A stretch of DNA of 64,000 bases from positions 96,643,435 to 96,707,434 of the forward strand of contig NC_058338.1 in NCBI RefSeq assembly GCF_905475395.1, in the 5' to 3' direction. Positions 35,501-46,123 of this stretch are shown here, one piece after another. Position 1 is the first letter of the stretch, and every line of letters begins with the position of its first letter. The stretch is from Chrysoperla carnea (taxonomy: Eukaryota; Arthropoda; Insecta; Neuroptera; Chrysopidae). The translations under genes were made by a program, and so were the position numbers. A model generated the notes under the pieces. It worked only from the letters and a program-made list of their open reading frames with translations, ran no database searches and was not told the DNA's origin.

Positions 35501-37660
35501 TTCTCGATTTAAATTGAACACATCGTGTACTAATTCTGAAGATCTTGCATTTTTAGAGGAACAACTAGCTTCATAAGTAATATTTGATGGTCTTGGTGAT
35601 ATGAAATGATCATCAACTTTTAAAATAATGTTTAATTGATGATTCGTTTCATCTAAATCCCTTTGATATTGACCAATGATTGCAACAATATGATCCATCA
35701 CATAAACTTGTTTTTTATTTTTTTTATTTTGTTTTTCAAGTTTTGTTAAATATTCCATTTCTTCATTAATTTTTTTCAAGATATTCTGTACTTTAGAACG
35801 TAGCATCTTTTTTTTTTTATTATTATTTTCGTCAATAATTTCCTTTTTTCTATTAGCCGCTTCTTTTTCACGTTTTGTTTTCAATTCATCACCAAACTTA
35901 ATTATTGTTTCTTTATCATTCTTTGACAAAGTTTTAATAAAATTTAAAGTTTTTAATTCTGTCATTGATTTTTCGAAATCTTCAGAATCATTATTTTCTT
36001 GTTCTCTTATTAATTTTGTCTCAATTTCCTCATAATATATTTCTAATCCTTTAATTAATTTTTCCATGTTATCCTCAGAATAGGATTCTGGTTTCTTAGC
36101 TGCTGGGTTTTTAATTTTTTGATAATTTAAACTCAATGTTTTCCATGATTTGGTACGATCTTCAGAATTTTGAGATTTCAAATTATTAGTTAGACATATT
36201 ATTAAATTTATTAAAATATTTATTAATTTGATAATGTCTGAATTAACTGTAGATTTACTTTTATTAATTTTATTTAAATATTCAGAACCAATTATAACTG
36301 AGAGTTCATTTTTATAATCATTATTAATTATGATCATATTATTTTCTTCATCATTCTTAATCAATATTTTTAATAAATCTGGATTTTGGGAGCTATGAGA
36401 TTTTAAAGTATTTGCCAAAGGTATTATTAAATTATAAAGTTTTATTAAGGTTTCCTCAAATTTATTTTCTTTTTCTTTGATTAATTTTTTCATTTCATTA
36501 TAATAATACAGCAGTCCAATAATTAATTTTGCCAAATTTTCTTCAGAATAATGTTCTGGCTCCTTAGCTGTTAGGTTTTTAATTTTTTGATAGTTTAAAC
36601 TCAATGATTTCCATGCTTTGTCACGATCTTGAGAATTTAGAAATTTTAAAGCATTTATTAGAATTATTATCATATGAATTATTTTTGATATTTCTTCGAT
36701 AAAGTTAGATTTAGCATCATTAGATTTATTTTTAATAATTTGATTTAATTTTTCCGAATTAAGTTTTAATGACGTTGCATGTTCCAAGTCCTCGTTATTT
36801 AAATAAAACACATTATTATTATCATTTTTAATAATAATTTTTAATAAATTCATTTTTATATTCATAATACATTCTTCTATTTCTTGTTTACATTCTTCAT
36901 AATCTTCGACTTGTTTATGGTGATGAATTAATAAATCTCTGGTCATATTTAAATTCTTGAACGCACTATTCAAATCTTTATTCTTTTCAATTGTTTGTCC
37001 ATCATTAATCTCATGAAATAATTCACCAGTTATTGTGAAGATCCTTCCAAAATAATATAAATCTTCTTTACTGGTTAAATCAACGTCTTCGAATGAAGAA
37101 AATTCTTCATGAATTTTCTTTAACGCCATTTGTTCATAAAGATGATCAGACAATTTGTAAATATTTAAAATTTGGTGAAGTTTTGGTTCATATATTGATT
37201 TTAAGGATTTGATTTGTGTTTGTAAATCAATATCTGACGTCATTTCATTTTCTTTGTACAAAACTAGGGCTATTTTAATTTGCAAATTAAACAGCTCACT
37301 TATTATTAACTTTTTTTTATCACTCTCATTAAATATGAAATCCTTCTCGGAATCATTTAATGTTGATAAAGTATGCTTAAAGCGATACAACTTTTTAAAA
37401 TTAAGCCCTTCTTCATTGAGTACTAGCTTTGTTCCAGTTGTTCCGTCTACTTGAACTCTTTGTTCGTATCCATATTTGTTTCTAATAGATTCAGAATCTT
37501 GATTATTGAATGATATCCTTCCTGATTGCTCACCAATATTAATTAATATTTGAATTAATTTAGAGTGTATTGCGTCTTTTTTTAATTCATTAATTTGTTT
37601 AAACATTTCAATTAGTTTTTTTAAATCATCTTCTTTACGTATGACTTTAAGGTCAGTCAT
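32573..37660 (-). CDS. Giant Asn/Lys/Ile-rich TPR-like protein, 1695 aa, unknown family
   Basis: One uninterrupted 5.1-kb intronless frame in very AT-rich DNA, where TAA should occur often by chance; this argues for a real, recently selected gene. Start ATG 37660. I do not recognise the family. Residues 1-280 are mixed helical and include RDLLIHHH at about 241-248, an R-x4-H pattern reminiscent of HEPN RNases. A first duplication contains SLNYQKIKN at about 354 and 508. Residues 590-655 form a Lys-rich, probable coiled coil. From about 755, helical TPR-like repeats begin (YNEAIRYYEKCLELI). A second duplication of about 240 residues starts with LINCENDFIELF at about 1080 and again near 1458, each containing GYYATK, SIKYLK and LDLIKQYKLN. 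No signal peptide is apparent. The second large repeat ends early at the family R junction, so the C-terminus may be truncated. The base and codon bias is more extreme than in the zinc-finger genes. Foreign origin, for example from an endosymbiont, is possible but unproven. Confidence 0.7.
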   Translation of the reverse strand: MTDLKVIRKEDDLKKLIEMFKQINELKKDAIHSKLIQILINIGEQSGRISFNNQDSESIRNKYGYEQRVQVDGTTGTKLVLNEEGLNFKKLYRFKHTLSTLNDSEKDFIFNESDKKKLIISELFNLQIKIALVLYKENEMTSDIDLQTQIKSLKSIYEPKLHQILNIYKLSDHLYEQMALKKIHEEFSSFEDVDLTSKEDLYYFGRIFTITGELFHEINDGQTIEKNKDLNSAFKNLNMTRDLLIHHHKQVEDYEECKQEIEECIMNIKMNLLKIIIKNDNNNVFYLNNEDLEHATSLKLNSEKLNQIIKNKSNDAKSNFIEEISKIIHMIIILINALKFLNSQDRDKAWKSLSLNYQKIKNLTAKEPEHYSEENLAKLIIGLLYYYNEMKKLIKEKENKFEETLIKLYNLIIPLANTLKSHSSQNPDLLKILIKNDEENNMIIINNDYKNELSVIIGSEYLNKINKSKSTVNSDIIKLINILINLIICLTNNLKSQNSEDRTKSWKTLSLNYQKIKNPAAKKPESYSEDNMEKLIKGLEIYYEEIETKLIREQENNDSEDFEKSMTELKTLNFIKTLSKNDKETIIKFGDELKTKREKEAANRKKEIIDENNNKKKKMLRSKVQNILKKINEEMEYLTKLEKQNKKNKKQVYVMDHIVAIIGQYQRDLDETNHQLNIILKVDDHFISPRPSNITYEASCSSKNARSSELVHDVFNLNRESLSERIKKEILPSLNHLNCISKIYKFEYDINYPKSIQTCFSLGCSYYLLVMYNEAIRYYEKCLELIIKNNTIEFNLFNYLIYKNNNINCIHFNTNTKWNVKNNINDLYLIVILALSFSYDNIKDYDKLYKLLKIIYKQIESTQINNINNLCTDCYLFIYYTCFFITRCLFYKQNNNYEKVLKILEQLIKLNNVSKYKIDLVNIYIEFNKFNQVNDLIQMILNDSNLYLKDKCDILYLKHQVLFKNSTDLECVNVSKEILFELNYLKENEYIIKEYHGDNYKLIDCYIIIINISLINKCIDLEQKQINCDINIKLKLIDVENKINELFNHNLLNSQLTVHIDDALHNLILAYNSIITKTKLINCENDFIELFNKANNYLNKINNYLKKHNSANFLAQSCGYYATKHVSDNEPEESIKYLKQGLDLIKQYKLNYNNVNYGILINLGIKYCYLSNKNMTMCNKTKEVLNNCNESLNYLKQIELNNSNDEFITKYNLYKTIAKCYQRIGIIKQDIELIQQAFFYFNKLTELIIIQIKELNNKANKNDEIIELEEIKQENELNKEKCKRINLEFEYKIILIENYIKFNKFEEANDLIKIILNDSNNPFIIIYRTFKLKYYLLIETIKNSNQIEFINQVNLILIKLSNLKENQFKNNYDNEFNLIPLFIIKLKVILFYENVKLIINDKNQMNYNVNNLKLQLIKLENEFNNLIKNIKVINAIINNALNKIYKEFTYSCNCLFLLINCENDFIELFTKTNNYLIKININTDKQEGAFNLACACGYYATKTKHLNLLINEYEQSIKYLKHALDLIKQYKLNLNNIKYNQLNIKILIELGDKHYNLGNKYISCNKTEEALQIYNESLNYLKQIELNDSNLKFDEKYIIYNILTKSYEKIGTIKKDLELIQQALFYFDKITELINKQIQKLNNKTNKNDEIIELEKTKLENEINKETCIQILLKIVKRSVDLWFRLRNFAYEIYL

Positions 37661-38057
37661 TTTTAATAATTTTAAAATTAAACTCGTTCAAAGACTGATT
37701 TCTTTCAGGTAAAGTTTCCACTGTAAAAATGTAACTAAATTGTAACTAAATTTATGAAATCAGTAAAAAACCTAATTCATTTTATTTAAAGTTTCGTAAA
37801 GTTCGGATGTAAAAAAATTCGTTCCTAGCTACGTGAAACATCGCTTACGAATTATTGAAATTACTTATTAAAACTAATATTCAGTTTTAGAGACTTACCG
37901 TGGGGAAATTTTTCTTCGTTTGGTAAAAAAAAATTTATTCTTCTGGTTCAGTAAATAATCACACACCACGAAAATGTAGTAAAAAGTTAAAATTTTATCG
38001 AAAACTCTTTAAATAAAGCAAATACAATAACATTGATGATATCGAACTAAATCTATT

Positions 38058-38708
38058 ACTACTGCTTAGCCGATTTTAAAAATTATTTCACCTGTAGAAT
38101 GCTACATTATCAGTAAGTAACATTATTTCAAAAAAGTTAGGATTCTGCACCAAAAGTTAAAATCCATAAACAAGTGAAACCACTTAACCTATTTTAAAAA
38201 TTCTTTCGTCTATAGAATGCTACATTATCACCAATTAACATGGTTCGTATTTTATTTTTAAAAAAGTTAGGTTTCTGTAACAAAAGTTAAAATTCATTTT
38301 TATTGTTATTAAGTTAAAAAACATGTTTTGTGTAAGAAAATCACGCAATAGTGATTTTTTTATATAAGTTGCACAAATATTGTATCAACAATATAAATAA
38401 CTAGCATTTATCCGCGTTATAGTCTTCAATTCCCTTACCTTCACTTTTGTTCATTAATTAATAGATTTTAACTTTCAGTGTGAACTCTAAAAAAGCATAA
38501 TTTTTTGAAAATAAACTGCGGCCCTGTCACTTGGTGTTTATGTAGCATTCTATAGATGAAAGAATTTTTAAATCGATTTCACTTTTTTATGGATTTTAAC
38601 TTTCGGTGCTGAACCCTAATTTTTTTCAAAATAAAATACAACTCTTGTTACTTGCTGTTAATGTAGCATTCTATAGATGAAATAATTTTTCAAATCGGTT
38701 AAGTAGTA
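38058..38708. mobile_element. Foldback element upstream of the giant ORF
   Basis: The inverted ends are ACTGCTTAGCCGATTTTAAA at the left, with AAATCGGTTAAGTAGT at the right. An internal unit with TAGAATGCTACATTATCA and AAAAGTTAAAAT occurs twice directly on the left and twice inverted on the right (about 38550 and 38670). No ORF. Confidence 0.75.
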
Positions 38709-38737
38709 TTTATTTTCATACAAACTTTCATTTCGAA

Positions 38738-39374
38738 CAAGTGAAAAGAAACAATTGACTGAGTTAATTGTTGAAATACCATGCATAGTCAGTGTTGATT
38801 TCTTTATCACATAACAAATACAAAAATGTATAGACAGTGTTGATGCGCAATCGTTTGTTTTTTTGACGTCACGTAAATAACAAAAGATATTCACTTTTAA
38901 ATAGACACACACACAACTGATATTCTTATATTAATACATACTGTAAAATTTGCACCTAATTAACGCCCTCGTGGGTAAACAGTGATGTTTACAAAAAAAT
39001 GTTTCAAACAAAAGTTTTTTATTTTTTTTATAAGGAACATTTTTTACATTTAAACTTTTGTTCTATCTCTAATGGTTTACAAGATGGGTCCTACGGATCC
39101 AAGACCCAATTGACTTATGATGCTCATTTACGAACTTGACCTCACTTTTTACGTCCTGAGTACGCTGTAAAAATTTCAGCTCGATATCTTTTTTCGTTTT
39201 TGAGTTATCGTGTCCACAGACGGACGGACGGACGGACGGACAACCGGAAATGGACTAATTAGGTGATTTTATGAACAGCTATGACAAAATTTTTTCCTAG
39301 CATCATTATTTTCAAGCGTTACAAACTTGGGACTAAACTTAATATACTATGTATATTTCATATATGCATGGTAT
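38738..39374 (-). repeat. Dispersed repeat family R, inverted copy
   Basis: Begins ACAAGTGAAAAGAAACAATT and ends near GCATGGTATA, so it faces the copy at 32088-32573 across the giant ORF. It includes a (GGAC)n run at about 39222-39242. Confidence 0.85.
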
Positions 39375-40312
39375 AAAAATGCTTCTTTAAATGACACTTA
39401 CAGGATAAAATAGTATAATTCAGTATATAATAGTATTCGAAATTTTAAAATTCTATCATTAGCGATTTAAACTGGGCGTATATATATATCAGTCGGGCAT
39501 TGCCTTTCCCCCCTTTAGATTATTTCCTCTCTCTGAAAGGTTTTTGATTTTAAATAACATACAAAAAGAAACATTTTAAAAAAAATCATTAAAATCGGAG
39601 CTGTTATTGAGGACTTCGGAGTAAACCATTATTGATGCAACTATAGATAGAAATAAGTGTGAAAAAACAATGTCATGTTATTATACAAGTAAATTAGTTT
39701 GTAACTCATTTTTCATGACATTTTCGCTCACAATTCCTTTATTTGGGGAACTACCCATGCACAAATTGTTTACTTTACTTTATCATAAATAAATATGTAT
39801 TTCGAGTACGCTTATTAAAATTATCTACACACTTGAGAGATAAAAAGTGTTACAAATTTATGGTATTTTATTTTTAATATAAAGAAGTATTGATATGAGC
39901 ATTATAGGATGAGTTTGACATTTTATAGTTTTTGTATAGAAAACCCTGTCTTAATTATGAACAATGAATATTGGATTCGAATTGGTATAATTAATTTAAA
40001 AAAAATATTATTCAAAAACAAAGTGTTTATTATTATAATTCTCTACGTTACACAACATTCTTCGATATCGTTGTGGGGACAATCATGGTAGGGACAATAA
40101 AATCGACGCCAACGCTTCCGGTGGATAATTTTGTTTCATTAAACGGAGCTGTTATGGTAAATTTGCAATTCTTTATATGTAAATGTACAATAAATGTCAA
40201 ATTAAATTTATTGAAAAATAATAATTAATTAAACTTGTTGCATTAAAAATTGTGAAAATAAGCGACCAAATTGCACAAATATTATTTTATAAATGTAAAT
40301 TATCATAATTAC
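39375..40312. other. Intergenic, nothing identified
   Basis: AT-rich with no recognisable coding sequence and no repeat ends that I can define. Confidence 0.5.
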
Positions 40313-40609
40313 TTATTTAAATTTGTTAAAAAATATTATTAGATTTTCAATGTAAGCCAAAAATGCAATTCCTACAATTATATTAATAAAATAGTGTATC
40401 ATTACCACAGAAATGCCTCCAATAATGCTAATGCATGGTGCGAATATGAATAGGTTTGTTGGTATGGCAATACGGGAATAGGCGACATACAATTGGCCAT
40501 GGGAAAAATATGAATTTTCAAGATTGATTCCACAAACACTTAGTGACTGCCCTTGCGATTTATTTATCGATATTGCAAATGCCAGATAACCCGGTAAACT
40601 TCGTTTCAC
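40313..40609 (-). pseudogene. Helitron-type Pif1-like helicase, C-terminal relic
   Basis: A 98-aa frame reads [20 protein letters not shown], then [10 protein letters not shown] and [11 protein letters not shown] with NLFIFAP. These match the last helicase motifs (V-VI) of Helitron/Pif1-like helicases, where AFAMTINKAQGQ and GQLYVACSR are usual. A further in-frame trace (GYAGAELPDG) lies just upstream at about 40660-40690. The rest of Rep-helicase is missing. Dead fragment. Confidence 0.75.
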
Positions 40610-40705
40610 CTACAAATTGTTAATTGTAACTATTGATCTGCGATTATTAATCTTACCCCATCCGGAAGCTCAGCCCCTGCATAACCCATTATACATAGTA
40701 CATAA

Positions 40706-41011
40706 AATAGTAGAATTAGACAAGGCATCTCACTCATACTCCAGGTGGGAGTAGGATGAGCATATTCTCCCACTCTCGGTAATTTCTCTCGCACGGTACC
40801 CAGTCACCGCCATATGGATTATTTGTTTACGTTCGAGCTGTCAAGTTGGTCAATATTTTGTTTACATATTTGCAATGTCGAGTTGACTCATAAAAACTTG
40901 AAAGATATTTTTTACAACATTTGAATCAGGAAGCGGGAACAAAATGCGAATTGGAGCGAAATGAGCCAAAGCTCGTCCTCCATCGAACAAACATTATCTA
41001 ATTCTACTATG
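40706..41011. mobile_element. MITE with 8-bp target duplication (family M8a)
   Basis: 306 bp bounded by GTACATAA at 40698-40705 and 41012-41019. Terminal inverted repeats are AATAGTAGAATTAGACA and, on the minus strand at the right end, CATAGTAGAATTAGATA. The interior TGAGCATATTCTCCCACTCT and ACGGTACCCAGTC also occurs in the larger element at 51719-52714. 8-bp duplications point to a hAT- or P-like transposase. Confidence 0.85.
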
Positions 41012-41683
41012 GTACATAAGAAGATGTAATGGAATGCGGCATTGCATTTAATATTTTTTCATATATGTTCCGCTAGCTTCCTTAATTCATTCTTTCACGC
41101 AAACCTTCACCAGACAATAATTAACACAACAGAAAGAGAATTCGCAAAATTGTTCCATCCGCTCACGTGTTATTCGATACCTGATGAAAAATAGGGGCTC
41201 ATTTTTATATACAGGTGTCTTTTGCGTGAAACTCAAAAATAAGTTTAATCGAGGAAAATGCTTCAAACGAAAAATGTTAATTTCAAAGGAATACATCTTA
41301 TACGGGTATTGAATTCAAACAAGTTTTACGGTTCAATTAAAACCTCTTTCTAATTCATAACTGGCAAACATTAGACGAAAACGAAATTAGAATGTCGTTC
41401 CTTATAAAAGTGCAAACACTTTTTTGTAAACCGAATAGTTTAGACAGTAATTGCAGAGAATATATCGCTAAAACAGAAGCGAAAGTCAATGTAAATTTTT
41501 ATCGCATGGGATTTTTGAACAGAAACACAAACTAAATTAGTATAATCGACCAAATGGATCTCATTATTATCTTACATGATAGGGTTCTTAACTTGATTAG
41601 TAGAATTGTTGTGTTGTATAAAAATTATTGTCCATTATTATATTAACATAATACTGCAGACTACAGAGAATTTTTTTCTGTAT

Positions 41684-42829
41684 TAAATTACAGGAGTTAT
41701 TTTTTTATTCAAATAGTTACAGTATCACGTACTGAATGTAAATGCACAAAATCCTTACAAAAATAGGCGGTGGGAGTGCCCGCATTTCAAGCAAAACCGT
41801 TTTAGGCTATATCTCCATAACTGTGCATTTTAGACCAATGGTAATAACCTTTATTGTAGATAATTAAATTACCTACACTTTTGTTAAAAAATTTTTTTTG
41901 GTCACTAACTTTTTTGTTTAATCACTAACCGTTTATGACTTATACGACCTTGACGATTCACTTTTTGACTATTTGACCGATATGTCTTCTAATATTTGTT
42001 TAAGCAAGAAAATGATAATAACTTAACTTTAAATCTACAAATTTCCTAAAACATTAACTGTAAACTTTTTTTTCTAAAATTAATATTTATGACGTTATAA
42101 CGCGTTTAAAGTTGCATTACAGCTACAGGTAATTGACAAATTTTTTTGCACTAATTTACAAGAGTTATTTTTTTCTAAAATTAGGTTTATGATAACGTAC
42201 TGAATGTAAATACACAAAATTCTTACAAATTTGAAAGGGGAAAGTGCCGTTATTTTGAGAAAAACCGTTACGGTCTATAACCCCGCAACCATGCACTTTA
42301 AGCCAAAAACGGTAATTATCTTTTTTGTAGACAATTAAATTTCCTCTCTTTTTAGTCAATTTTTTTTCTTATCTTAAAAAAATTTTCAAGAGGTGGTCGC
42401 TACTTTTACAGGTAAGAAGGCAAATTACTTATTGCTTATTATATCACTAACGTTAGTAGATATATTTCATAAATTGATTGAATTTTTATCATTACGTTAT
42501 GTATACTCCTTTTTTATTAATCTTGCACTTAGAAAAAAATGGTAAAGTAAATGTTTTATGAAATTTGTAGATTTAAAAGTTAAGTTATTATCATGTTCTT
42601 GTTTAAACAAATAAAAAAAAAAATTAGTTAACAAAAAAGGTAGGTAATTTAATTATCTACAATAAATGTTATTACCATTCTTAGTCTAAGGTGCACGGTT
42701 ATGGAGATAAAAACGGTTTTCCTTGAAATGGAGGCACTTTTCCGCCTATTTTTATAAGGATTTTGTGCATTTAGTTTCAGTACAGTGATACTGAATCTAT
42801 TTAAATAATAAAATAACTCCTGTAATTTA
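41684..42829. mobile_element. 1.1-kb inverted-repeat element with an internal third copy
   Basis: The ends are TAAATTACAGGAGTTATTTT and its complement. The left arm (41684-42060) and right arm (about 42540-42829) share ACTGAATGTAAATGCACAAA, the CATAACTGTGCA/TGCACGGTTATG region and GATAATAACTTAACTTTAAA. A third, more diverged copy lies in direct orientation to the left arm at about 42155-42365. No coding sequence. Confidence 0.75.
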
Positions 42830-43793
42830 GTGCAATATGGACAAGAGAAACTAGCTTCTACAGAACCTGCATTATAACATTAGAAAATTTATAGTATTTA
42901 ATTAACTTTAAAAACTTATTTATAAAATTCATTTATAATAATTAAGTTGATGGTAATTTTAAAAATTGAATTTTTTAGATAATTTTGCAAAGTTAACTAA
43001 ATATTATAAGTTTTCTAATGTGATGTAAATATAATAGAAGCCATCATTTTTGTGCAAGAAGAATAAATACCATTTTCATACAAGCTGATTGATCACTTTA
43101 TTTTGTGATATAATTAAAGTTTTAATTGAAGGTTGTTTCTAGAGTATGAAAAAAATATTTAAATTATAAGAAACATAAAGAAAACATTTAATGGAGCTGA
43201 GTCTTTACAAAACTCAACACACAAATTGAGAAGAACGAAGAACGACCGCACGTCAATTTGATGATATTTAAAAACAAATAATAAGGATGAATCGTCCGTC
43301 GAATAGAATTGATGTTGGTCCAGTTTCATGTTGAGACGACATAAACCTAAAAAATAATTTAGGTTAGTAATAGACTAGAAACATCAGTTAAAAATCGTTC
43401 ACTTTCTTCAATAGCAAATGCATATTGGTCAAGAAAATTCAAATAAACAAGTTCACGATCTAGTAAATTTTCATATTTAGAACTAATGTATTTTAATAAA
43501 GATTTATTAAATGTCTGAATATACAAATTTTGATGCGAATCAAAAGAATGAAATTTATTAATTTTAAAGTCTAACTTAAGCTGTTAAGCTTTAAAAGAAA
43601 AGTACCTGAACGACCGAGCATTGTTCGGTATTTTTTGAGTTAAAAAGACACAAATTTTATTACAAATACATGAACCGTATAAAATATCTCCACACAAATA
43701 CCAATTTTAATGTCCCGGTAAAGTACTTTATTTCGTTAACTACGATAAACACCAATAGATGTCAGGAAGAGAAGTATTTTGCAGTTTGTTTCA

Positions 43794-44906
43794 ATATGTG
43801 CGGGGGCCAACTTCACGCTAGCGCCCGCATTTTTTGTACTGAAATTTTAATGCCACTATTTGAAATAGCATTCAGAATAAAGGGTTGATCCAGAATATAA
43901 AGGGGAAAAATATTAAATACGGGGTAGGGAGTAAAAAATATACCAACCCTCTAATACTAGTTAACATGTTACAAATTCAGTTGAATTAAATATAAACATT
44001 GATTTCTTAAAAAAACACTCTAAAAGTGATATTGTTATTCATTTTGAGTAATTTTTACTAAAAACCGTAGCCATGGGGAGGATATTTATGGGGGGGGGAC
44101 AATTATATGATGATGGATAATTATGTATATACTACTTCTTGTGACGTTTGCACTGGGATACTGTATACGCCAATTAATAGATATACATTAGAAGAGGATT
44201 GCTTCAGAATATGAAATGAATCCAACCTCAAATGGTGAGTGGGGAAGGTAAAATAATATAATTTTTTTGAAAGATTACTTATAGAATAGCTTGGTTTTTC
44301 ATTTTCACTATTTTTAAATAAAGGTCGTACCCACAGAGAGGTTACATATATGCGCGGGCCAACTTCATGCTCGCTGTGCTGCTTCCTGTGACGGTTGTAC
44401 TGGGATTCTGTATAGTCCAATTGATAGATATACTTTAGAAAAGGATTGTTCCAGAATATCAAATTAATCCAACTTCAAATGGGGCGTGGGAATGGAAAAA
44501 TTTACTCCCGATACAAGAGTAAACACATAGCGCATTCGTTTGTGCCAGACTAATAATATAATTTTTTGAAAGATTACTTATAGAATAGCTTGGTTTTTCA
44601 TTTTCACTATTTTTTAATAAAGGTCGTACCCAAAGGGAGGTTATATATGCGCGGGCCAACTTTACGCTCGCTGTGCTGCTTCCTGTGACGTTTGTACTGG
44701 GATTCTGTTTACGCCAATTGATAGATATACTTTAGAAAAGTTTTGTTCCAGAATATCAAATTAATCCAACCTCAATTTGTAACATGTGAACTAGTATTTG
44801 AGTGTTGGTATAATTATTGCTCCCCACTCCGTATTTTAAATTTTTTCCCCATTTCGAATGGTGGCATTAAAATTGGGGAATAGCGTGAAGTTGTCCGCCG
44901 CACATA
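43794..44906. mobile_element. Inverted-repeat element with internal 260-290-bp tandem repeats
   Basis: The outer arms are inverted: AATATGTGCGGGGGCCAACT at the left, AGTTGTCCGCCGCACATAT at the right, with AACATGTTACAAATT and AATTTGTAACATGT further in. The interior has about 2.4 direct units marked by TGTGACGTTTGCACTGGGAT (44136), TGTGACGGTTGTACTGGGAT (44389) and TGTGACGTTTGTACTGGGAT (44681). Confidence 0.75.
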
Positions 44907-45153
44907 TAAAATTGATTATGTCGAGAATGGGGCGGTACAAAAAGATGAAATTCTAGAACAATCCATCTTTATGCGAGTACAATCGAACCATATGGTCTAT
45001 ATTCTGGAACAAAAAATGCATTGGCCAACTTCACGAGGTACAGTACTTTATATCATTAAAAATAATTCAGAGTTTATAATACTTTTTCAGACTTTTTAGT
45101 CGCTTAAGTGCAAATTTAATGAAATTGCGATATCGTTGTTCATTAGCCCAATA

Positions 45154-45499
45154 TCACTACATAGTATAAAACAAAGTCGCTTTCTTTGTCCCTATGTCCC
45201 TTTGTATGCTTAAATCTTTGAAACTACGCAACGGATTTTGATGCGGTTTTTTTAATAGATAGAGTGATTCAAGAGGAAGGTTTATATGTATAATAACATC
45301 CATTAAATAGTGGAGAAGTACTGCTATTTTTGAGGTTTCTAAAGTGATGTCGTAAATAATTACATTTTTTCCGCATACATTGCAAACGCAGGCTGAACCC
45401 TACGAGTTTTATCAAAATAATGTACTAAGTATTGTACAGGTCTCATTGAAAAGGTCTACAGAAAAGTTGCACCTGTGCGAAGCCGGGGCGGGTCGCTAG
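45154..45499 (+). mobile_element. Non-autonomous Helitron, 346 bp, complete
   Basis: Starts TCACTACATAG directly after A and ends GCGAAGCCGGGGCGGGTCG, then CTAG, directly before T: the A-T insertion and TC...CTAG ends of Helitrons, with a GC-rich terminal sequence. The interior AAACTACGCAACGGATTTTG is a sequence I associate with insect Helitrons. Confidence 0.85.
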
Positions 45500-46123
45500 T
45501 TCTTAATAAAAAAGATAATAGTTTCCAAGTTCATACCTTTAGATTAACAATTAGTAATGATGTATATTAGGCCATACTTCAGCAACAGCCACAGTGGCTG
45601 GTAAATGTAGGTGACTGTTAACAACCTCATCTTCGTCTCGACGACTATCATCTTCATTATTATTATTTCTACATTATTTGGATATGAAATCTCGGGGGCA
45701 CTGTTGTGGCATTGCCTCCACCAAGTCGAGCGCCAAGCAAACACTGCCGTACCATCCTTTAATGAAACCATTTCGCCGCATTTTCAGGTCCTTATTTGAG
45801 AATCTCTGGATAAGACCAGAACGCAGAAATTTTCGTCATCCAGTAAGCTATAATCACATACTTAAAATCCAAAATTTCAACTCTGTAGGTCATTTAGTTC
45901 CGAAGTTAAACTTTCGCATTTATGACACTCACTCACTCATGATCATTAGAATAGAACTAGTACTTCCCATAAATCAGAGAGCTGAAATTTGGTACAGAGT
46001 TAGGGTTTAATGGCCACATAAAGGGAAAACTATAAAAACTAGGATAATCGAAGATCCGGAGTACCTGGTGATCCTGAAAAAAATAAATCAATATGCCCAC
46101 GTTTCTACAAAAAGAAATGAAAT
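45500..46123. other. Unassigned, probable repeat fragment
   Basis: Short frames on both strands have no domain. AGAGCTGAAATTTGGTACAG followed by TAGGGTTTAATGGCCACATA near 45980-46020 looks like a dispersed repeat. No gene supported. Confidence 0.4.

Noticed and set aside
32573..37660. Idea that the giant ORF is a Polinton or adintovirus gene
   Set aside because: No capsid, integrase, ATPase or polymerase motif is visible in it or near it, and the polymerase relics lie 16 kb or more away with other repeats between.
44121..44659. Two similar minus-strand frames sharing YSISNLSKK
   Set aside because: They come from the 260-290-bp tandem repeats inside a transposable element; no known domain.
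43794..44906. Regularly spaced direct repeats considered as a CRISPR array
   Set aside because: Units are about 260-290 bp without short repeat-spacer structure, and the genome is eukaryotic.
45544..46010. Overlapping 62-110-aa frames on both strands
   Set aside because: No domain and no splice context; the region resembles dispersed repeat DNA.
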